DNA from: Gemmatimonadales bacterium
Lineage (GTDB): Bacteria; Gemmatimonadota; Gemmatimonadetes; Gemmatimonadales; GWC2-71-9
DNA: 64,000 bases
NCBI GenBank assembly: GCA_019637315.1
Contig: JAHBVU010000002.1
Span: 62,001 to 126,000 of the forward strand
Reading direction: 5' to 3'
The notes beneath the pieces were generated by a model. That model worked only from the letters and a program-made list of their open reading frames with translations. It had not been told where the DNA came from and ran no database searches. Positions 15,549 through 25,055 of this stretch are shown here, one piece after another (position 1 is the first letter of the stretch; each line of letters starts with the position of its first letter). The position numbers were made by a program, and so were the translations under genes.

Positions 15549-16391
15549 ATGAGGCCGAGCCTGGGCCGGTCGCTGTCCCGGAGCGATACGTTCCTTCTCG
15601 CGGTGTGCCTGGTCCTGTCGCTCATTGCGCTGGCCTTGCCGTCGCGCTGGACTCAGGCGTTTGCCTCCTGGGTGCGGTCGACCGCGCTTGCCCCGCTTCT
15701 CTGGATCCAGAACAACGCCGAAGAACAGCGCACCAGCCGGCTGCGGTTGCGGGCTATTGCCGGCGCCCGCGATTCGGCGGCTCTCGCTGCGCAATCGCTG
15801 GCGGCCCTGACCGCCGAGAACCAGCAGCTCAGGGCGTTGCTCGAGTTGCGGCCGCGGGTTGGCTACCAGACGGTGCCAGCCGAGGTGCTCCGTCAGTCGC
15901 TCCCGACCGACGGACGGACCCTGCTGCTCGGGGCGGGGCAGTCGTCCGGAGTCGCAGTGGGTGACCCCGTGGTGTCGCCGGAAGGGCTGATCGGCCTGGT
16001 GATCAGTGTGGATGCGGCGTCGTCAATCGCGATGTCCTGGGCGCATCCCGATTTTGCCGTGGCCGCGGTGACAGAAGATGGCAGCGTAATGGGTCTTGCG
16101 GCGCCGATCGGCAATGTCGGCGCCAATGAAGCGTTTCTGGAGCTTCGGGGTGTGCCGTATCGTGACACGGTTGCGGTCGGTACGCAGGTGCTGACGTCCG
16201 GGCTCACCGGGGTCTATCCCAAGGGCATACCGATCGGTCGGGTTGCCGGCGTGCGTCGTGAAGAACTGGGATGGGAGCGGATCTATCGCCTCAACCCGCT
16301 GGCCAATCCGGCGCACGTAACACACGTCCTGGTGTACCTGATCCGCAGCAGCAGCCGACTGTCCATCGGCGAGCCTGATTCCAATCCATGA
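15549..16391 (+). CDS. mreC: Rod shape-determining protein MreC
   Basis: Periplasmic scaffold of the elongasome that links MreB/MreD to PBP2. The 280 residues contain one transmembrane segment near the N-terminus (about 13-31), a coiled coil (about 55-100, with EQRTSRLRLR and ALTAENQQLRALLEL) and the beta-rich C-terminal domain (LLLGAGQSSGVAVGDPVV, LTSGLTGVYPKGIPIGRV). Start ATG 15549 is 1 bp after the mreB stop, and the stop overlaps mreD by 4 bp. Confidence 0.94.
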   Translation: MRPSLGRSLSRSDTFLLAVCLVLSLIALALPSRWTQAFASWVRSTALAPLLWIQNNAEEQRTSRLRLRAIAGARDSAALAAQSLAALTAENQQLRALLELRPRVGYQTVPAEVLRQSLPTDGRTLLLGAGQSSGVAVGDPVVSPEGLIGLVISVDAASSIAMSWAHPDFAVAAVTEDGSVMGLAAPIGNVGANEAFLELRGVPYRDTVAVGTQVLTSGLTGVYPKGIPIGRVAGVRREELGWERIYRLNPLANPAHVTHVLVYLIRSSSRLSIGEPDSNP

Positions 16392-16885
16392 TGACGAGCC
16401 GGCGGGCCCAGCGGTGGCGGGTCGGAGTGGTGATCGCGATTCTGGTTGCCGCGCATTTCTACGTTCGTCCGTGGTTCGGGGGGCGTGCCGGTCCGGATCT
16501 GATCATGCTGGCCATGATGCTGGTTGCGATTCGGAGCCGCCCGGGAACGGCCGCGGTGGTCGGATTCGTGGTCGGGCTCACCGCAGACATTCTGACCCCG
16601 GCGCGATTCGGAGCGGGTGCGTTGGCGCACACGATCGTCGGGTATCTCGCGGCGTGGGGCCGAGCGGTGTTCTTCCCGGACAACCTGCTGGTCAATGCCG
16701 GCCTGTTTGCCGCTGGCCTTTGGCTCCGAAACCTGATTGTATTGATCACCAGTTCGGCGACGACGGGTGACCTGGCGGAATCGCTCCTGATCTGGTCGCC
16801 GATCCAGGCGTTGTCTACGGCCGTGGCGGGGGTGATCGTCGTGGTGTTGTTCCGAGAGTGGCTGGCCATCCGGTTGGAAGAATGA
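16388..16885 (+). CDS. mreD: Rod shape-determining membrane protein MreD
   Basis: A 165-residue hydrophobic protein with five or six predicted membrane segments, in the invariant position between mreC and the PBP2 gene. Sequence conservation in MreD is low. The assignment rests on hydrophobicity, length, FVVGLTADILTPARFG (a typical G-x-x-x-D segment) and gene order. ATG 16388 overlaps the mreC stop, and its stop overlaps the mrdA start. It works with MreC to position the elongation machinery in the inner membrane. Confidence 0.88.
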   Translation: MMTSRRAQRWRVGVVIAILVAAHFYVRPWFGGRAGPDLIMLAMMLVAIRSRPGTAAVVGFVVGLTADILTPARFGAGALAHTIVGYLAAWGRAVFFPDNLLVNAGLFAAGLWLRNLIVLITSSATTGDLAESLLIWSPIQALSTAVAGVIVVVLFREWLAIRLEE

Positions 16886-18753
16886 GCAGCGCGTTCAATC
16901 CCTTCCGGGTTCGCGAGCGGAGCACGATCGCGGCGTGGGTGCTCGCCGTGGTGTTCCTGCTGCTGGTGGCGGCGTTTTTCCGGGCGCAGGTACTGAGCAG
17001 CGAGGATTTCCGCCGACAGTCGGCCAACAATCGGATTCGGCGCCTGACGCTGGCCTCGCCGCGCGGAATCATTTTCGATCGGCATGGCATTCCCATCGCC
17101 GAGAACGCTCCCGGGTATACGGTGCGGCTGGTGGCGCGGACCGGGTCCGGGCAGAGTCCGAAGGACTCATTGCGGGCCGTGGTGCGCCGGATCGGAAAGC
17201 TGGTGTCGGTCAGCGACGATCTGGAAGCCCAGGTCATCCGCCGGTACGAGATCGCGCCCTTCCAACCCGCGCTCGTCTTCGCCAATGCAAGCCTCGAGAC
17301 GGTGGCGGTGCTTGAAGAACACCGGTATCTGCTGCCCGGACTGGTGGTGCGCACGGAACCGCGTCGATCCTATCCGGGCGGGGCCGCTGTCGCGCATCTG
17401 ATCGGTTACGTCACCGAAGTCTCGGACGACGACCTCGACAAGAAACGCTATCCCGGCGCCAAGGCGGGAACGCTGGTCGGCAAGGACGGACTCGAGTTCC
17501 GTTACGATTCGATCGTGCGGGGCCTCGAGGGCGTCAGCTTCGTCGAGGTCGACGCCCGGGGCCGGATGGTTCGAGATGAGAGTCAGTCGCCGGTATTGCG
17601 ACCGGTGGCGGGTGAACCGATCAAGACGACCATTGATTTGGATCTCCAGCTCTTTACCGACAGCCTGTGGAATGCGGAGCGACCGGGTACGCGCGGCGCC
17701 TTGATTGCGATGCAGCCCGACGGCGAAGTGCTGACGCTATACTCGGCGCCCGCGTTCGACCCGAACGAGTTCATCAGCGGTATCACGTCGAGGCGCTGGG
17801 CTGAACTCAACACCGACGAGGCGCGACCGCTGCTCAATCGGGCCGTGCGCGGCACCTTTCCTCCTGGATCGCCGTTCAAGCTGGTGACGGCCGCCGTGGC
17901 GCTCAAACGGGGGCTGGTCGACTTCGACACCCATATGCCGCAGTCGTGTTCCGGCGGACTGCGGTTCGGGAATCGGGTGTTCCACTGCTGGAAGCGTAGC
18001 GGCCACGGCTCTCTTGATCTGAGGGGAGCGATTGCGAACAGTTGCAACGTCTATTTCTACCAGCTCGGCCTCAGAATCGGTCTTCCGAACCTGCTCAGCG
18101 AAGTCACCGCAATGGGGCTTGGGCAGCCGACCGGCATCGATCTTGGGTCCGAACGCAGCTCGATCTTTCCTCCCTCGACCGCGTACTACGACCGGCAGTA
18201 CGGGCCGCGCGGCTGGAGCAACGCGGTCACCCTCAACCTGTCGATCGGGCAGGGCGAAAACACCCAGACGCTGCTGAGCCAGGTCAGGTTCTACGCCGCC
18301 CTGGCGGGCGACGGCGCCATTCCGACTCCGTATATCGTCAACCCGCCGACTGGTGCGCAGCGCTCGCTGGGCTTGACCCCGGAGCAGCTGCGAGGCTTGC
18401 GGAGTGCGATGCAGGCCGTGGTCGACCACGGCACGGCGGCCCGGAGCGGCGGCCGGGATATCAGGGTTGGCGGCAAGACTGGGACCGCCCAGAACCCGCA
18501 CGGCCCCGATCATGGCTGGTTCGTGGCCTTTGCGCCGGCCGATGAGCCCAAGATCGTGGTCGGCGCCATCATGGAGTTTGCCAGGCACGGGTCGGGCGTC
18601 GCGCCCTTCGTGGTCAAAGTGATTCGGCGCTATCTGGAGGGTCTCGATCCCTCGCTGAGCGACGCCGAGGTACGACTCCTGATTCAGCCCGATTCCGCGA
18701 CCACAGTGTCGGAGTTGCCAGAGGATTCGGCGGGACCGGCGCGAGAGCCGTGA
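16882..18753 (+). CDS. mrdA: Penicillin-binding protein 2 (peptidoglycan transpeptidase)
   Basis: Class B PBP that cross-links peptidoglycan during cell elongation, partner of RodA. The 623-residue protein has one N-terminal transmembrane helix (about 12-35), a pedestal/dimerisation domain (with the GI-type segment PRGIIFDRHGIPIAENAPGY) and a transpeptidase domain. The three active-site motifs are present: SxxK at Ser330-Lys333 (GSPFK), SxN at 387-389 (SCN) and KTG at 532-534. ATG 16882 overlaps the mreD stop. Confidence 0.96.
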   Translation: MSSAFNPFRVRERSTIAAWVLAVVFLLLVAAFFRAQVLSSEDFRRQSANNRIRRLTLASPRGIIFDRHGIPIAENAPGYTVRLVARTGSGQSPKDSLRAVVRRIGKLVSVSDDLEAQVIRRYEIAPFQPALVFANASLETVAVLEEHRYLLPGLVVRTEPRRSYPGGAAVAHLIGYVTEVSDDDLDKKRYPGAKAGTLVGKDGLEFRYDSIVRGLEGVSFVEVDARGRMVRDESQSPVLRPVAGEPIKTTIDLDLQLFTDSLWNAERPGTRGALIAMQPDGEVLTLYSAPAFDPNEFISGITSRRWAELNTDEARPLLNRAVRGTFPPGSPFKLVTAAVALKRGLVDFDTHMPQSCSGGLRFGNRVFHCWKRSGHGSLDLRGAIANSCNVYFYQLGLRIGLPNLLSEVTAMGLGQPTGIDLGSERSSIFPPSTAYYDRQYGPRGWSNAVTLNLSIGQGENTQTLLSQVRFYAALAGDGAIPTPYIVNPPTGAQRSLGLTPEQLRGLRSAMQAVVDHGTAARSGGRDIRVGGKTGTAQNPHGPDHGWFVAFAPADEPKIVVGAIMEFARHGSGVAPFVVKVIRRYLEGLDPSLSDAEVRLLIQPDSATTVSELPEDSAGPAREP

Positions 18754-19991
18754 TGCGGACAGCCCTCGACAGGCCGCTGCTTGTTACGCTGATCCTGCTC
18801 TGCGGGTACGGCCTCGCCATGGTCTATTCGGCCGGACAGACTGATGTTCCCTCGGTTGCCGAGGGCGCCTGGATTCGGCAGGCTGGCTGGATGGCGATCG
18901 GCGCCACGGCAGCGGCCCTGTCCTTTAGAGTCTCTTTCCGCTTGCTCGAGTGGAGTGCGCCGATGCTCTACGGGCTCGGCCTGGTTCTGCTCCTCGTAAC
19001 ACTTTTCATCGGGACCGGGGCGGGCACGGCGGCGAGCAGCAGAAGCTGGCTCACGATCGCGGGCGTCCGGCTTGGTCAGCCCGTTGAGCTTGCGAAGCTG
19101 GGGACCGTGCTGCTGCTTGCTCGCTACCTCTCCAGCCTCAGGCACGCTCCCGCGACGCTCCGAGACCTGGTCAAGCCGGGTTTGATTGCGGGCATACCCT
19201 TCCTGCTCGTGATGCAGCAGCCGGATCTGGGAAGCGCGATGGTCTTCATCGGGATCGTGTTTGCGATGCTGTTCTGGGCCGGTGTCCGACCCTCCCTGCT
19301 GCTCCTGCTTGCCTCGCCGATGGTGAGTCTGCTGCTTGCCGCTAACACGGTCTGGTGGGCTGGCTGGATCGTCCTGCTGACGGTGCTCCTGCTGGTGTGG
19401 CGGACCTATGTCAGCGAGGGCGTCTTCATCTGGCTCGTCAATGCGGCGATGGGCGTGCTCGCGATCATGCTCTGGGATCGTCTCAAACCCCACCAGCAGC
19501 TGCGGCTGGTCTCCTTCCTCAACCCGGCTGCCGACCCGGTCAATTCAGGGTACCAGGCGATTCAGTCGAAGGTTGCCATCGGCTCGGGCGGATGGTTCGG
19601 CAACGGCTGGCTGGAGGGTCCGCAGAAGCGCCTTGCCTTCCTGCCCGAGCAGCAGACCGATTTCATCTTTTCGGTGGTCGGGGAAGAGCTGGGGTTCATT
19701 GGCGTCCTCGTGGCCCTGGTGCTGTTCTATCTCCTGTTCATGATCCTGGTGCGGGTGGCCAGGCGGGCCACCGACACCTTCAGCAGCCTGGTTGTCTTCG
19801 GGGTGCTCGGTGTGCTGTTTACCCATGTCTTCGAGAATATCGGGATGACGATCAACATCATGCCGATTACCGGGATTCCGCTGCCGTTTTTTTCCTATGG
19901 CGGATCCTTCATTCTGGCGTGTGGCCTGTCGATGGGGCTTGTGTTCCGGGTTGCTTGGGACTCAAGATTGAGTGGCTATGTCGAGACATAG
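18753..19991 (+). CDS. rodA: Peptidoglycan glycosyltransferase RodA (SEDS family)
   Basis: Membrane polymerase that extends glycan strands from lipid II, with PBP2 as partner. The 412-residue, roughly ten-helix protein contains SEDS landmarks: QPVELAKLG, MQQPDLGSAMVF, SGYQAIQSKVAIGSGGWFG, LPEQQTDFIFSVVGEELGFIG (with the catalytic Asp region) and the C-terminal MPITGIPLPFFSYGGS. ATG 18753 overlaps the mrdA stop by one base; GTG 18750 (4-bp overlap) is the alternative. It ends the mre operon. Confidence 0.96.
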   Translation: MRTALDRPLLVTLILLCGYGLAMVYSAGQTDVPSVAEGAWIRQAGWMAIGATAAALSFRVSFRLLEWSAPMLYGLGLVLLLVTLFIGTGAGTAASSRSWLTIAGVRLGQPVELAKLGTVLLLARYLSSLRHAPATLRDLVKPGLIAGIPFLLVMQQPDLGSAMVFIGIVFAMLFWAGVRPSLLLLLASPMVSLLLAANTVWWAGWIVLLTVLLLVWRTYVSEGVFIWLVNAAMGVLAIMLWDRLKPHQQLRLVSFLNPAADPVNSGYQAIQSKVAIGSGGWFGNGWLEGPQKRLAFLPEQQTDFIFSVVGEELGFIGVLVALVLFYLLFMILVRVARRATDTFSSLVVFGVLGVLFTHVFENIGMTINIMPITGIPLPFFSYGGSFILACGLSMGLVFRVAWDSRLSGYVET

Positions 19992-20095
19992 CAACATGTT
20001 AGGTGTCAAGGTCTGGCGCGAACCGACCCCGGCCGCCAGATTCCACCGCTCGATTTCTTCTGCGGAGCGATTCTCCTTGCGAGTCGGTGGCAGCG

Positions 20096-20971
20096 ATGGC
20101 CTGGTTTAAGAAGGAACGAAAGCCTCGGGCGTCCCAGCGCGCCCGCCTCGAGATCCCGAAAGACGCATGGGACAAGTGCGAGGCGTGCGATCACGTCGAC
20201 ATTCGGGAGCGGTTCGAGCGGGCTCTCAATGTCTGCCCGGCTTGCGGCCACCATCGCCGCTTCACGGCGGAGGAGTACATCGAGCTGTTGACCGATGCGG
20301 GAACCTGGCGGGAGCTGAACGGCAACCTGCGCGCACTGGACCCGCTTTCGTTCGAGCACTATCCTGATCGCACCAAGCTTTCCCAAGCCAAGACGGGTCA
20401 GCTCGATGCGATGTTCACCGGACTGGCGCGCCTCGAGTCGATTCCGATCCACCTGGGCGTCATGAACTTTGCCTTCATGGGCGGTTCGATGGGCTCGGTG
20501 GTTGGTGAGCGGATTGCCCGGCTGGCGCGCCGCTCGGCCGACAAAGGGGTCCCGCTCATTCTGGTCTGCTGCTCTGGCGGCGCCCGAATGCAGGAAGGCG
20601 TCTTCTCACTGATGCAGATGGCCAAGACATCAGCGGCCATTGCGGAGGTGAAGCGTGAAGGGGTGCCGTTCCTGACTCTGCTTACCAACCCGACTACAGG
20701 TGGGGTCTCGGCGAGCTACGCCATGCAGGGAGACGTGATCCTTGCAGAACCGGGGGCGGTCATCGGGTTTGCCGGCCAGCGGGTCATCAAACAAACCATC
20801 GGACAGGATCTTCCCGAAGGTTTTCAGACGGCCGAGTTTCTGCTGGAGCACGGCCAGATCGATGATGTCGTTCCCCGGGGCTCGCTTCGTGAAACCGTGA
20901 CCCGGCTCTTCCGCCATATGCTGGGTCACAAGTCTGAGGCTCAGGTCGGAGGGCCGAGGGCCGAGGGGTGA
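20096..20971 (+). CDS. accD: Acetyl-CoA carboxylase carboxyltransferase subunit beta
   Basis: Beta subunit of the carboxyltransferase that, with AccA, forms malonyl-CoA for fatty acid synthesis. The 291-residue protein begins MAWFKKERKPR and carries a four-Cys zinc ribbon (Cys28, 31, 47, 50). The crotonase-fold core follows, with FMGGSMGSVVGERIARL, CCSGGARMQEG, LTNPTTGGVSASYAMQGD and EPGAVIGFAGQRVI. ATG 20096 is used because the zinc ribbon then sits at the normal position; the open frame back to 20003 is not conserved-looking. Its stop overlaps folC, the usual accD-folC arrangement. Confidence 0.96.
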   Translation: MAWFKKERKPRASQRARLEIPKDAWDKCEACDHVDIRERFERALNVCPACGHHRRFTAEEYIELLTDAGTWRELNGNLRALDPLSFEHYPDRTKLSQAKTGQLDAMFTGLARLESIPIHLGVMNFAFMGGSMGSVVGERIARLARRSADKGVPLILVCCSGGARMQEGVFSLMQMAKTSAAIAEVKREGVPFLTLLTNPTTGGVSASYAMQGDVILAEPGAVIGFAGQRVIKQTIGQDLPEGFQTAEFLLEHGQIDDVVPRGSLRETVTRLFRHMLGHKSEAQVGGPRAEG

Positions 20972-22236
20972 GCGAGCCCGCGAGCCCGATGGTCGAGGCT
21001 GCGGAGCTCAGCTATCGCGACGCCCTCGACTTTCTCTTTCCCAGAACCACCGCGATCAAGTTCGGCCTCGAGCGGACCGAGCGCCTGCTGGCCGCGCTCG
21101 GCAATCCGCACCACGTAGTGCCGGTTGTGCACGTCGGCGGCACCAATGGGAAGGGAAGCGTCACTGCCCTCGTCGTCGCTGCGCTGGCGGAAGCCGGGTG
21201 GCGGGTTGGGACCTACACCTCGCCACATCTCGTCGATTTTCGTGAGCGGATAACCGTCGGCGGCGTTCCGATATCGGAAGCAGCCGTGGCGATGTGGACG
21301 GCTCGGCTCCGTCCTCTGATCGAGGCTGAGGGCGCGACGTTCTTCGAGGCCGCCACCGCGATTGCGTTTGCGGACCTGGCCGCTCGCGGTGCCGAGATTG
21401 CCGTGATCGAGGTCGGCCTGGGTGGCCGACTGGACAGCACGAACGTGGTCCGGCCGCTGGCGAGCGGGGTCACCAAAATCGCGATGGACCACCAGAAGTA
21501 TCTCGGGGACACACTCGAGCGGATTGCCGCCGAGAAGGCGTGGATTGCCAAACCGGGGGCGCCGTTCGTGATCGGCGAGGAAGATCCTGCCGTAATAGCC
21601 GTCCTGGCATCGGAAGCCGCCCGGGCGGTTCAGTCCATCGATGCCGGCGTCCATCCCGATCTCCGGGTGGTTCCCGCTGGCGTCGCTTGGGATGGCCCCC
21701 TGGGTCTGGCAGGACCGCACCAGCGACGCAATGCGGCCGTCGCCGCCGCGTTGCTGGCGGCCCTGCCGGTGCCCTATCGACCGTCGTCCGAGGCGACGGC
21801 TGCCGGTTTTGCGGCGGCCTTCGTTCCCGGGCGGCTCGATCGTCGGGGCAAGTGGCTCTTCGACGTGGCCCACAATCCGGACGGGGTCCGAGCACTGGTG
21901 CGGGCCCTGCAGGATCAGGCGCCGGCGGGGCCCGTCCATGCTCTGGTCTCGATCCTGGGCGACAAGGAGTGGCCCGCGATGCTGGTCGAGCTCGACCGGG
22001 TCGTCGACCAGGGTGTTCTGACCGTTGCGCCGTCCGCCGATACGCGGAAGTGGGACCTGGAATGGCTTCGTCAGTGGCTGGAGCGGTCGGATCGCCCGTT
22101 GGCCCGGGCCCGCTGGAGACTGATCGAGGACTTCCCTGCGGCGTTGGCGGAGGTGCAAGACGGGGCCGGAACCGTGCTGGTCACCGGTTCGTTCCACACC
22201 GTTGGCGACGTCATGGCCGCACTGGGTTTCGCCTGA
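20968..22236 (+). CDS. folC: Dihydrofolate synthase / folylpolyglutamate synthase
   Basis: Mur-ligase-family enzyme that adds glutamate to dihydropteroate and to reduced folates using ATP. In the 422-residue protein the P-loop is HVGGTNGKGSV, and the folate/omega-loop region is TYTSPHLVDFRERI. The second nucleotide/metal region is VIEVGLGGRLDSTNVV, followed by the Mur-like C-terminal domain (LFDVAHNPDGVRALV). GTG 20968 overlaps the accD stop (GTGA). The C-terminal LVTGSFHTVGDVMAAL is typical. Confidence 0.95.
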   Translation: MSEPASPMVEAAELSYRDALDFLFPRTTAIKFGLERTERLLAALGNPHHVVPVVHVGGTNGKGSVTALVVAALAEAGWRVGTYTSPHLVDFRERITVGGVPISEAAVAMWTARLRPLIEAEGATFFEAATAIAFADLAARGAEIAVIEVGLGGRLDSTNVVRPLASGVTKIAMDHQKYLGDTLERIAAEKAWIAKPGAPFVIGEEDPAVIAVLASEAARAVQSIDAGVHPDLRVVPAGVAWDGPLGLAGPHQRRNAAVAAALLAALPVPYRPSSEATAAGFAAAFVPGRLDRRGKWLFDVAHNPDGVRALVRALQDQAPAGPVHALVSILGDKEWPAMLVELDRVVDQGVLTVAPSADTRKWDLEWLRQWLERSDRPLARARWRLIEDFPAALAEVQDGAGTVLVTGSFHTVGDVMAALGFA

Positions 22237-22269
22237 CGCAGAGCCGTCCATAACCGGGGTGCCCCCGTC

Positions 22270-22275
22270 TATATT
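22270..22275 (+). promoter_or_regulatory. -10 element abutting hisS, candidate leaderless start
   Basis: TATATT at 22270-22275 ends five bases before the hisS ATG (22281). Transcription from it would start at or next to the ATG, giving a leaderless mRNA; no Shine-Dalgarno sequence fits otherwise. The -35 position (TCCATA at 22247-22252, 17-bp spacing) is a poor match. Confidence 0.5.
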
Positions 22276-22280
22276 GGGGC

Positions 22281-23594
22281 ATGGCGATTCAGGCCCTCCC
22301 CGGCTTCCGTGACTTCCATCCAGATGATCTCGCCGCTCGGTCGCACCTCTTCGGGGCGATGCGGCGCGTGGCCCTCAGGTACGGGTTCCAGGAGTACGAC
22401 GGACCGCCGCTCGAGTCGCTGGAGCTGTACACCAGGAAGAGTGGCGACGAGATCGTCGGGCAGCTCTACAACTTCCGGGACAAGGGCGACCGGGAGGTTG
22501 CGCTTCGCCCGGAAATGACGCCGACCCTGGCGCGCATGGTGGCGCCGAAGGCGGCAGCGCTCAAGAAGCCGATCCGCTGGTTCTCGATTCCCCAGCTGTT
22601 CCGGTATGAACGGCAGCAGCGTGGACGGCTTCGGGAGCACTTTCAGCTCAACTGCGATCTGATTGGCGAGGCGGGGCCGCTGGCCGATGCCGAGATCATT
22701 GCGCTTTCGATCGACGTGATGCGCGAGCTCGGCCTGACCGAGGCCGATGTCCGGGTGCGCATCTCCGATCGGCGTTTGCTGACCGGCATCCTGACCCGAC
22801 TCAGCTTTACGGATGCCCAGCGGACGCTCGCGTTTCAGGCGCTCGACAAGCTGGGTCGCAATGAGTACGCGGCGCGGGAGGCGGCGCTGCGAGCGGCTGG
22901 AGTCGATGAGTCCGCGCTGGCGCGGCTGTCGGGGCTCGCCACCTTGAACGGGTGGGACGCGCTCGATCAGGCGTTTCCCGATCTCGGGGCCGCCGCCGCG
23001 CCGCTCCGAGCCAGTTGGCAGGCCCTCGAGGCCATGGGACTCGGTCGGTACCTCGATCTTGACCTCACGATCGTGCGCGGGCTGGCGTACTACACGGGCA
23101 CGGTGTTCGAGCTCTTCGATGCCCAGCGATCGCTGCGCGCCATTTGCGGCGGCGGCCGCTACGACGGTCTGTTGCAGGCGCTCGGCGGTGTCGACCTGCC
23201 CGCGCTCGGCTTCGGCATGGGTGACGTGGTGCTGGGTGACCTGTTGCGGGAGCGCGGGCTGTTGCCGCGCGCGCCGGCCAGCGCCGATGTCTTCGTGGCT
23301 CAGGTCACGGCGGACGACCGTCCGCATGTGCTGGCGGTGACGCACCAGCTGCGCGATGCGGGCTTTCGGGTGGAGTTTCCGTTTGCGGAGCAGGCCGTTG
23401 GCAAGCAGCTCAAACTGGCAGACGCACGCGGTGCGCGGGCAGTCGTGGTGATCGGGCCCGATGATCGAGCCCGCGGACACGTGGTACTCAAAGACCTGGC
23501 GGCGGGATCACAGCTGGCTATCGAGCCGGCACGCTTGCCGGAGGCGCTCGACCACATGGGCATTGCCAGGGTCGCAGCTGGGATCGAACGATAA
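22281..23594 (+). CDS. hisS: Histidyl-tRNA synthetase
   Basis: Class II aminoacyl-tRNA synthetase of 437 residues. Visible motifs are LPGFRDFHPDD at the N-terminus, motif 2 (FRYERQQRGRLREHFQLNCDLIG), the His-specific RGLAYYTGTVFELFD and the GGGRYDGLL block, followed by an anticodon-binding domain (ADVFVAQVTADDRPHVL onward). The anticodon domain and the intact RGLxYYTG motif argue for HisRS rather than the paralogue HisZ. It begins a run of closely spaced genes, hisS-proS-lysA-guaA. Confidence 0.94.
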   Translation: MAIQALPGFRDFHPDDLAARSHLFGAMRRVALRYGFQEYDGPPLESLELYTRKSGDEIVGQLYNFRDKGDREVALRPEMTPTLARMVAPKAAALKKPIRWFSIPQLFRYERQQRGRLREHFQLNCDLIGEAGPLADAEIIALSIDVMRELGLTEADVRVRISDRRLLTGILTRLSFTDAQRTLAFQALDKLGRNEYAAREAALRAAGVDESALARLSGLATLNGWDALDQAFPDLGAAAAPLRASWQALEAMGLGRYLDLDLTIVRGLAYYTGTVFELFDAQRSLRAICGGGRYDGLLQALGGVDLPALGFGMGDVVLGDLLRERGLLPRAPASADVFVAQVTADDRPHVLAVTHQLRDAGFRVEFPFAEQAVGKQLKLADARGARAVVVIGPDDRARGHVVLKDLAAGSQLAIEPARLPEALDHMGIARVAAGIER

Positions 23595-23603
23595 GGAATC
23601 GGC

Positions 23604-25055
23604 ATGTCGGACAACAAGGCACTCACGACTCGGGCGCAGGATTTCAGCGCCTGGTACAATGAACTCATCGCTCGCGCTGAACTGGCCGATTACAGCCCCG
23701 TGCGCGGCTGTATGGTGATTCGCCCGAACGGCTTTGCGATCTGGGAGCACATGCAATCCGCGCTCGACCGGATGTTCAAGGACACCGGGGTGCAGAACGC
23801 GTACTTCCCGGTCTTCATTCCGCAGAGCTTTCTGGCCAAAGAAGCTGAGCACGTCGAGGGCTTTGCGCCCGAGACGGCGGTTGTCACGCACGCTGGCGGC
23901 AAGGAACTCGAAGAGCCACTCGTGGTCCGTCCGACCTCGGAAACGATCATCGGTGCGATGATGGCGAAGTGGATTCAGAGCCACCGGGATCTGCCGCTGC
24001 TGCTCAACCAGTGGTGCAACGTGGTGCGCTGGGAAATGCGGACCCGGTTGTTCCTGCGGACCACCGAGTTCCTCTGGCAGGAGGGGCACACCGCCCACGC
24101 CACTGAGGCGGATGCGGAGGCCAAGACGCTCGAAATCCTGCAGATCTATCGACGTTTTCAGGAAGAGTACCTGGCCATCCCCGTCGTCTCGGGGCGCAAG
24201 AGCGAAGGCGAGAAGTTTGCCGGCGCGCTGCGGACCTACGCACTCGAGGGCCTGATGCAGGACAACAAGGCCCTTCAGCTGGCGACCAGCCACAATCTCG
24301 GGCAGAACTTTGCCAAGGCATTCGATATCACATATCAGACGGCCGACGGCGGGCTCGAGCACGTCTGGAATACGTCGTGGGGCTCCTCGACTCGAATGAT
24401 CGGCGGCATGATCATGGCGCACAGCGACGACGCGGGCTTCGTTTGTCCGCCACGCCTGGCGCAATGGCAGGTCGTAATCGTGCCGATCTACAAGACCGAC
24501 TCGGAACGGGCAACTGTTTTCGAGGCCGCCACGCGGCTTGCGGCTGAGCTCAAGGCGCAGGACCTTCGCGTCATGGTCGACACCCGTGAGGGGATCAAGC
24601 CGGGTGCCAAGTACTATGAGTGGGAAGGGCGAGGTGTGCCGTTCCGAATCGAGATCGGTCCCCGCGACCTCACCACCAGTTCGGCCATGCTGGCCCGACG
24701 GCTGGGTGGCCCGAAAGTCTCGCTTCCTCTCGCAGGGCTCGGGGGGCGTTTGCATGGCGAGATCGATGCCATGCAGCGTAATCTGATCGATGCCGCCCAG
24801 ACGCGGCGCGAGGCCAACACGCTTCGGGGTCCGAAGAGCAAGCAGGAGTTCATCGACTATCTGGAAAGCGGTGGCGGGCTGGTCTATACCGGTTGGTGCG
24901 GAGATGCCGCCGTCGAGGCCGAGATCAAGGAGGCGACCAAGGCGACGATCCGGGTAATCCCTGATCCCGAATTCCGATCAGCGACGGCTCCGACCACCTG
25001 TATTTGGACGGGGAAGCCCGCCGCAGCCGAAGTGGTTTTTGCGAGGGCGTATTGA
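23604..25055 (+). CDS. proS: Prolyl-tRNA synthetase, archaeal/eukaryal-type (short form)
   Basis: Class II synthetase of 483 residues, the form without the editing insertion found in the longer bacterial ProRS (about 570 aa). Landmarks are RAQDFSAWYNELI, ADYSPVRGCMVIRPNGFAIWE, VVRPTSETII, RWEMRTRLFLRTTEFLWQEGHTAHA and WGSSTRMIGGMIMAHSDD. The C-terminal zinc-like domain ends in the usual terminal Tyr. It starts 9 bp after hisS, and its stop overlaps the lysA TTG start. Confidence 0.96.
   Translation: MSDNKALTTRAQDFSAWYNELIARAELADYSPVRGCMVIRPNGFAIWEHMQSALDRMFKDTGVQNAYFPVFIPQSFLAKEAEHVEGFAPETAVVTHAGGKELEEPLVVRPTSETIIGAMMAKWIQSHRDLPLLLNQWCNVVRWEMRTRLFLRTTEFLWQEGHTAHATEADAEAKTLEILQIYRRFQEEYLAIPVVSGRKSEGEKFAGALRTYALEGLMQDNKALQLATSHNLGQNFAKAFDITYQTADGGLEHVWNTSWGSSTRMIGGMIMAHSDDAGFVCPPRLAQWQVVIVPIYKTDSERATVFEAATRLAAELKAQDLRVMVDTREGIKPGAKYYEWEGRGVPFRIEIGPRDLTTSSAMLARRLGGPKVSLPLAGLGGRLHGEIDAMQRNLIDAAQTRREANTLRGPKSKQEFIDYLESGGGLVYTGWCGDAAVEAEIKEATKATIRVIPDPEFRSATAPTTCIWTGKPAAAEVVFARAY

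Noticed and set aside
22237-23603. T-box or other riboswitch ahead of hisS or proS
   Set aside because: The gaps are 44 bp and 9 bp, too short for such leaders, and no T-box core or terminator is present.
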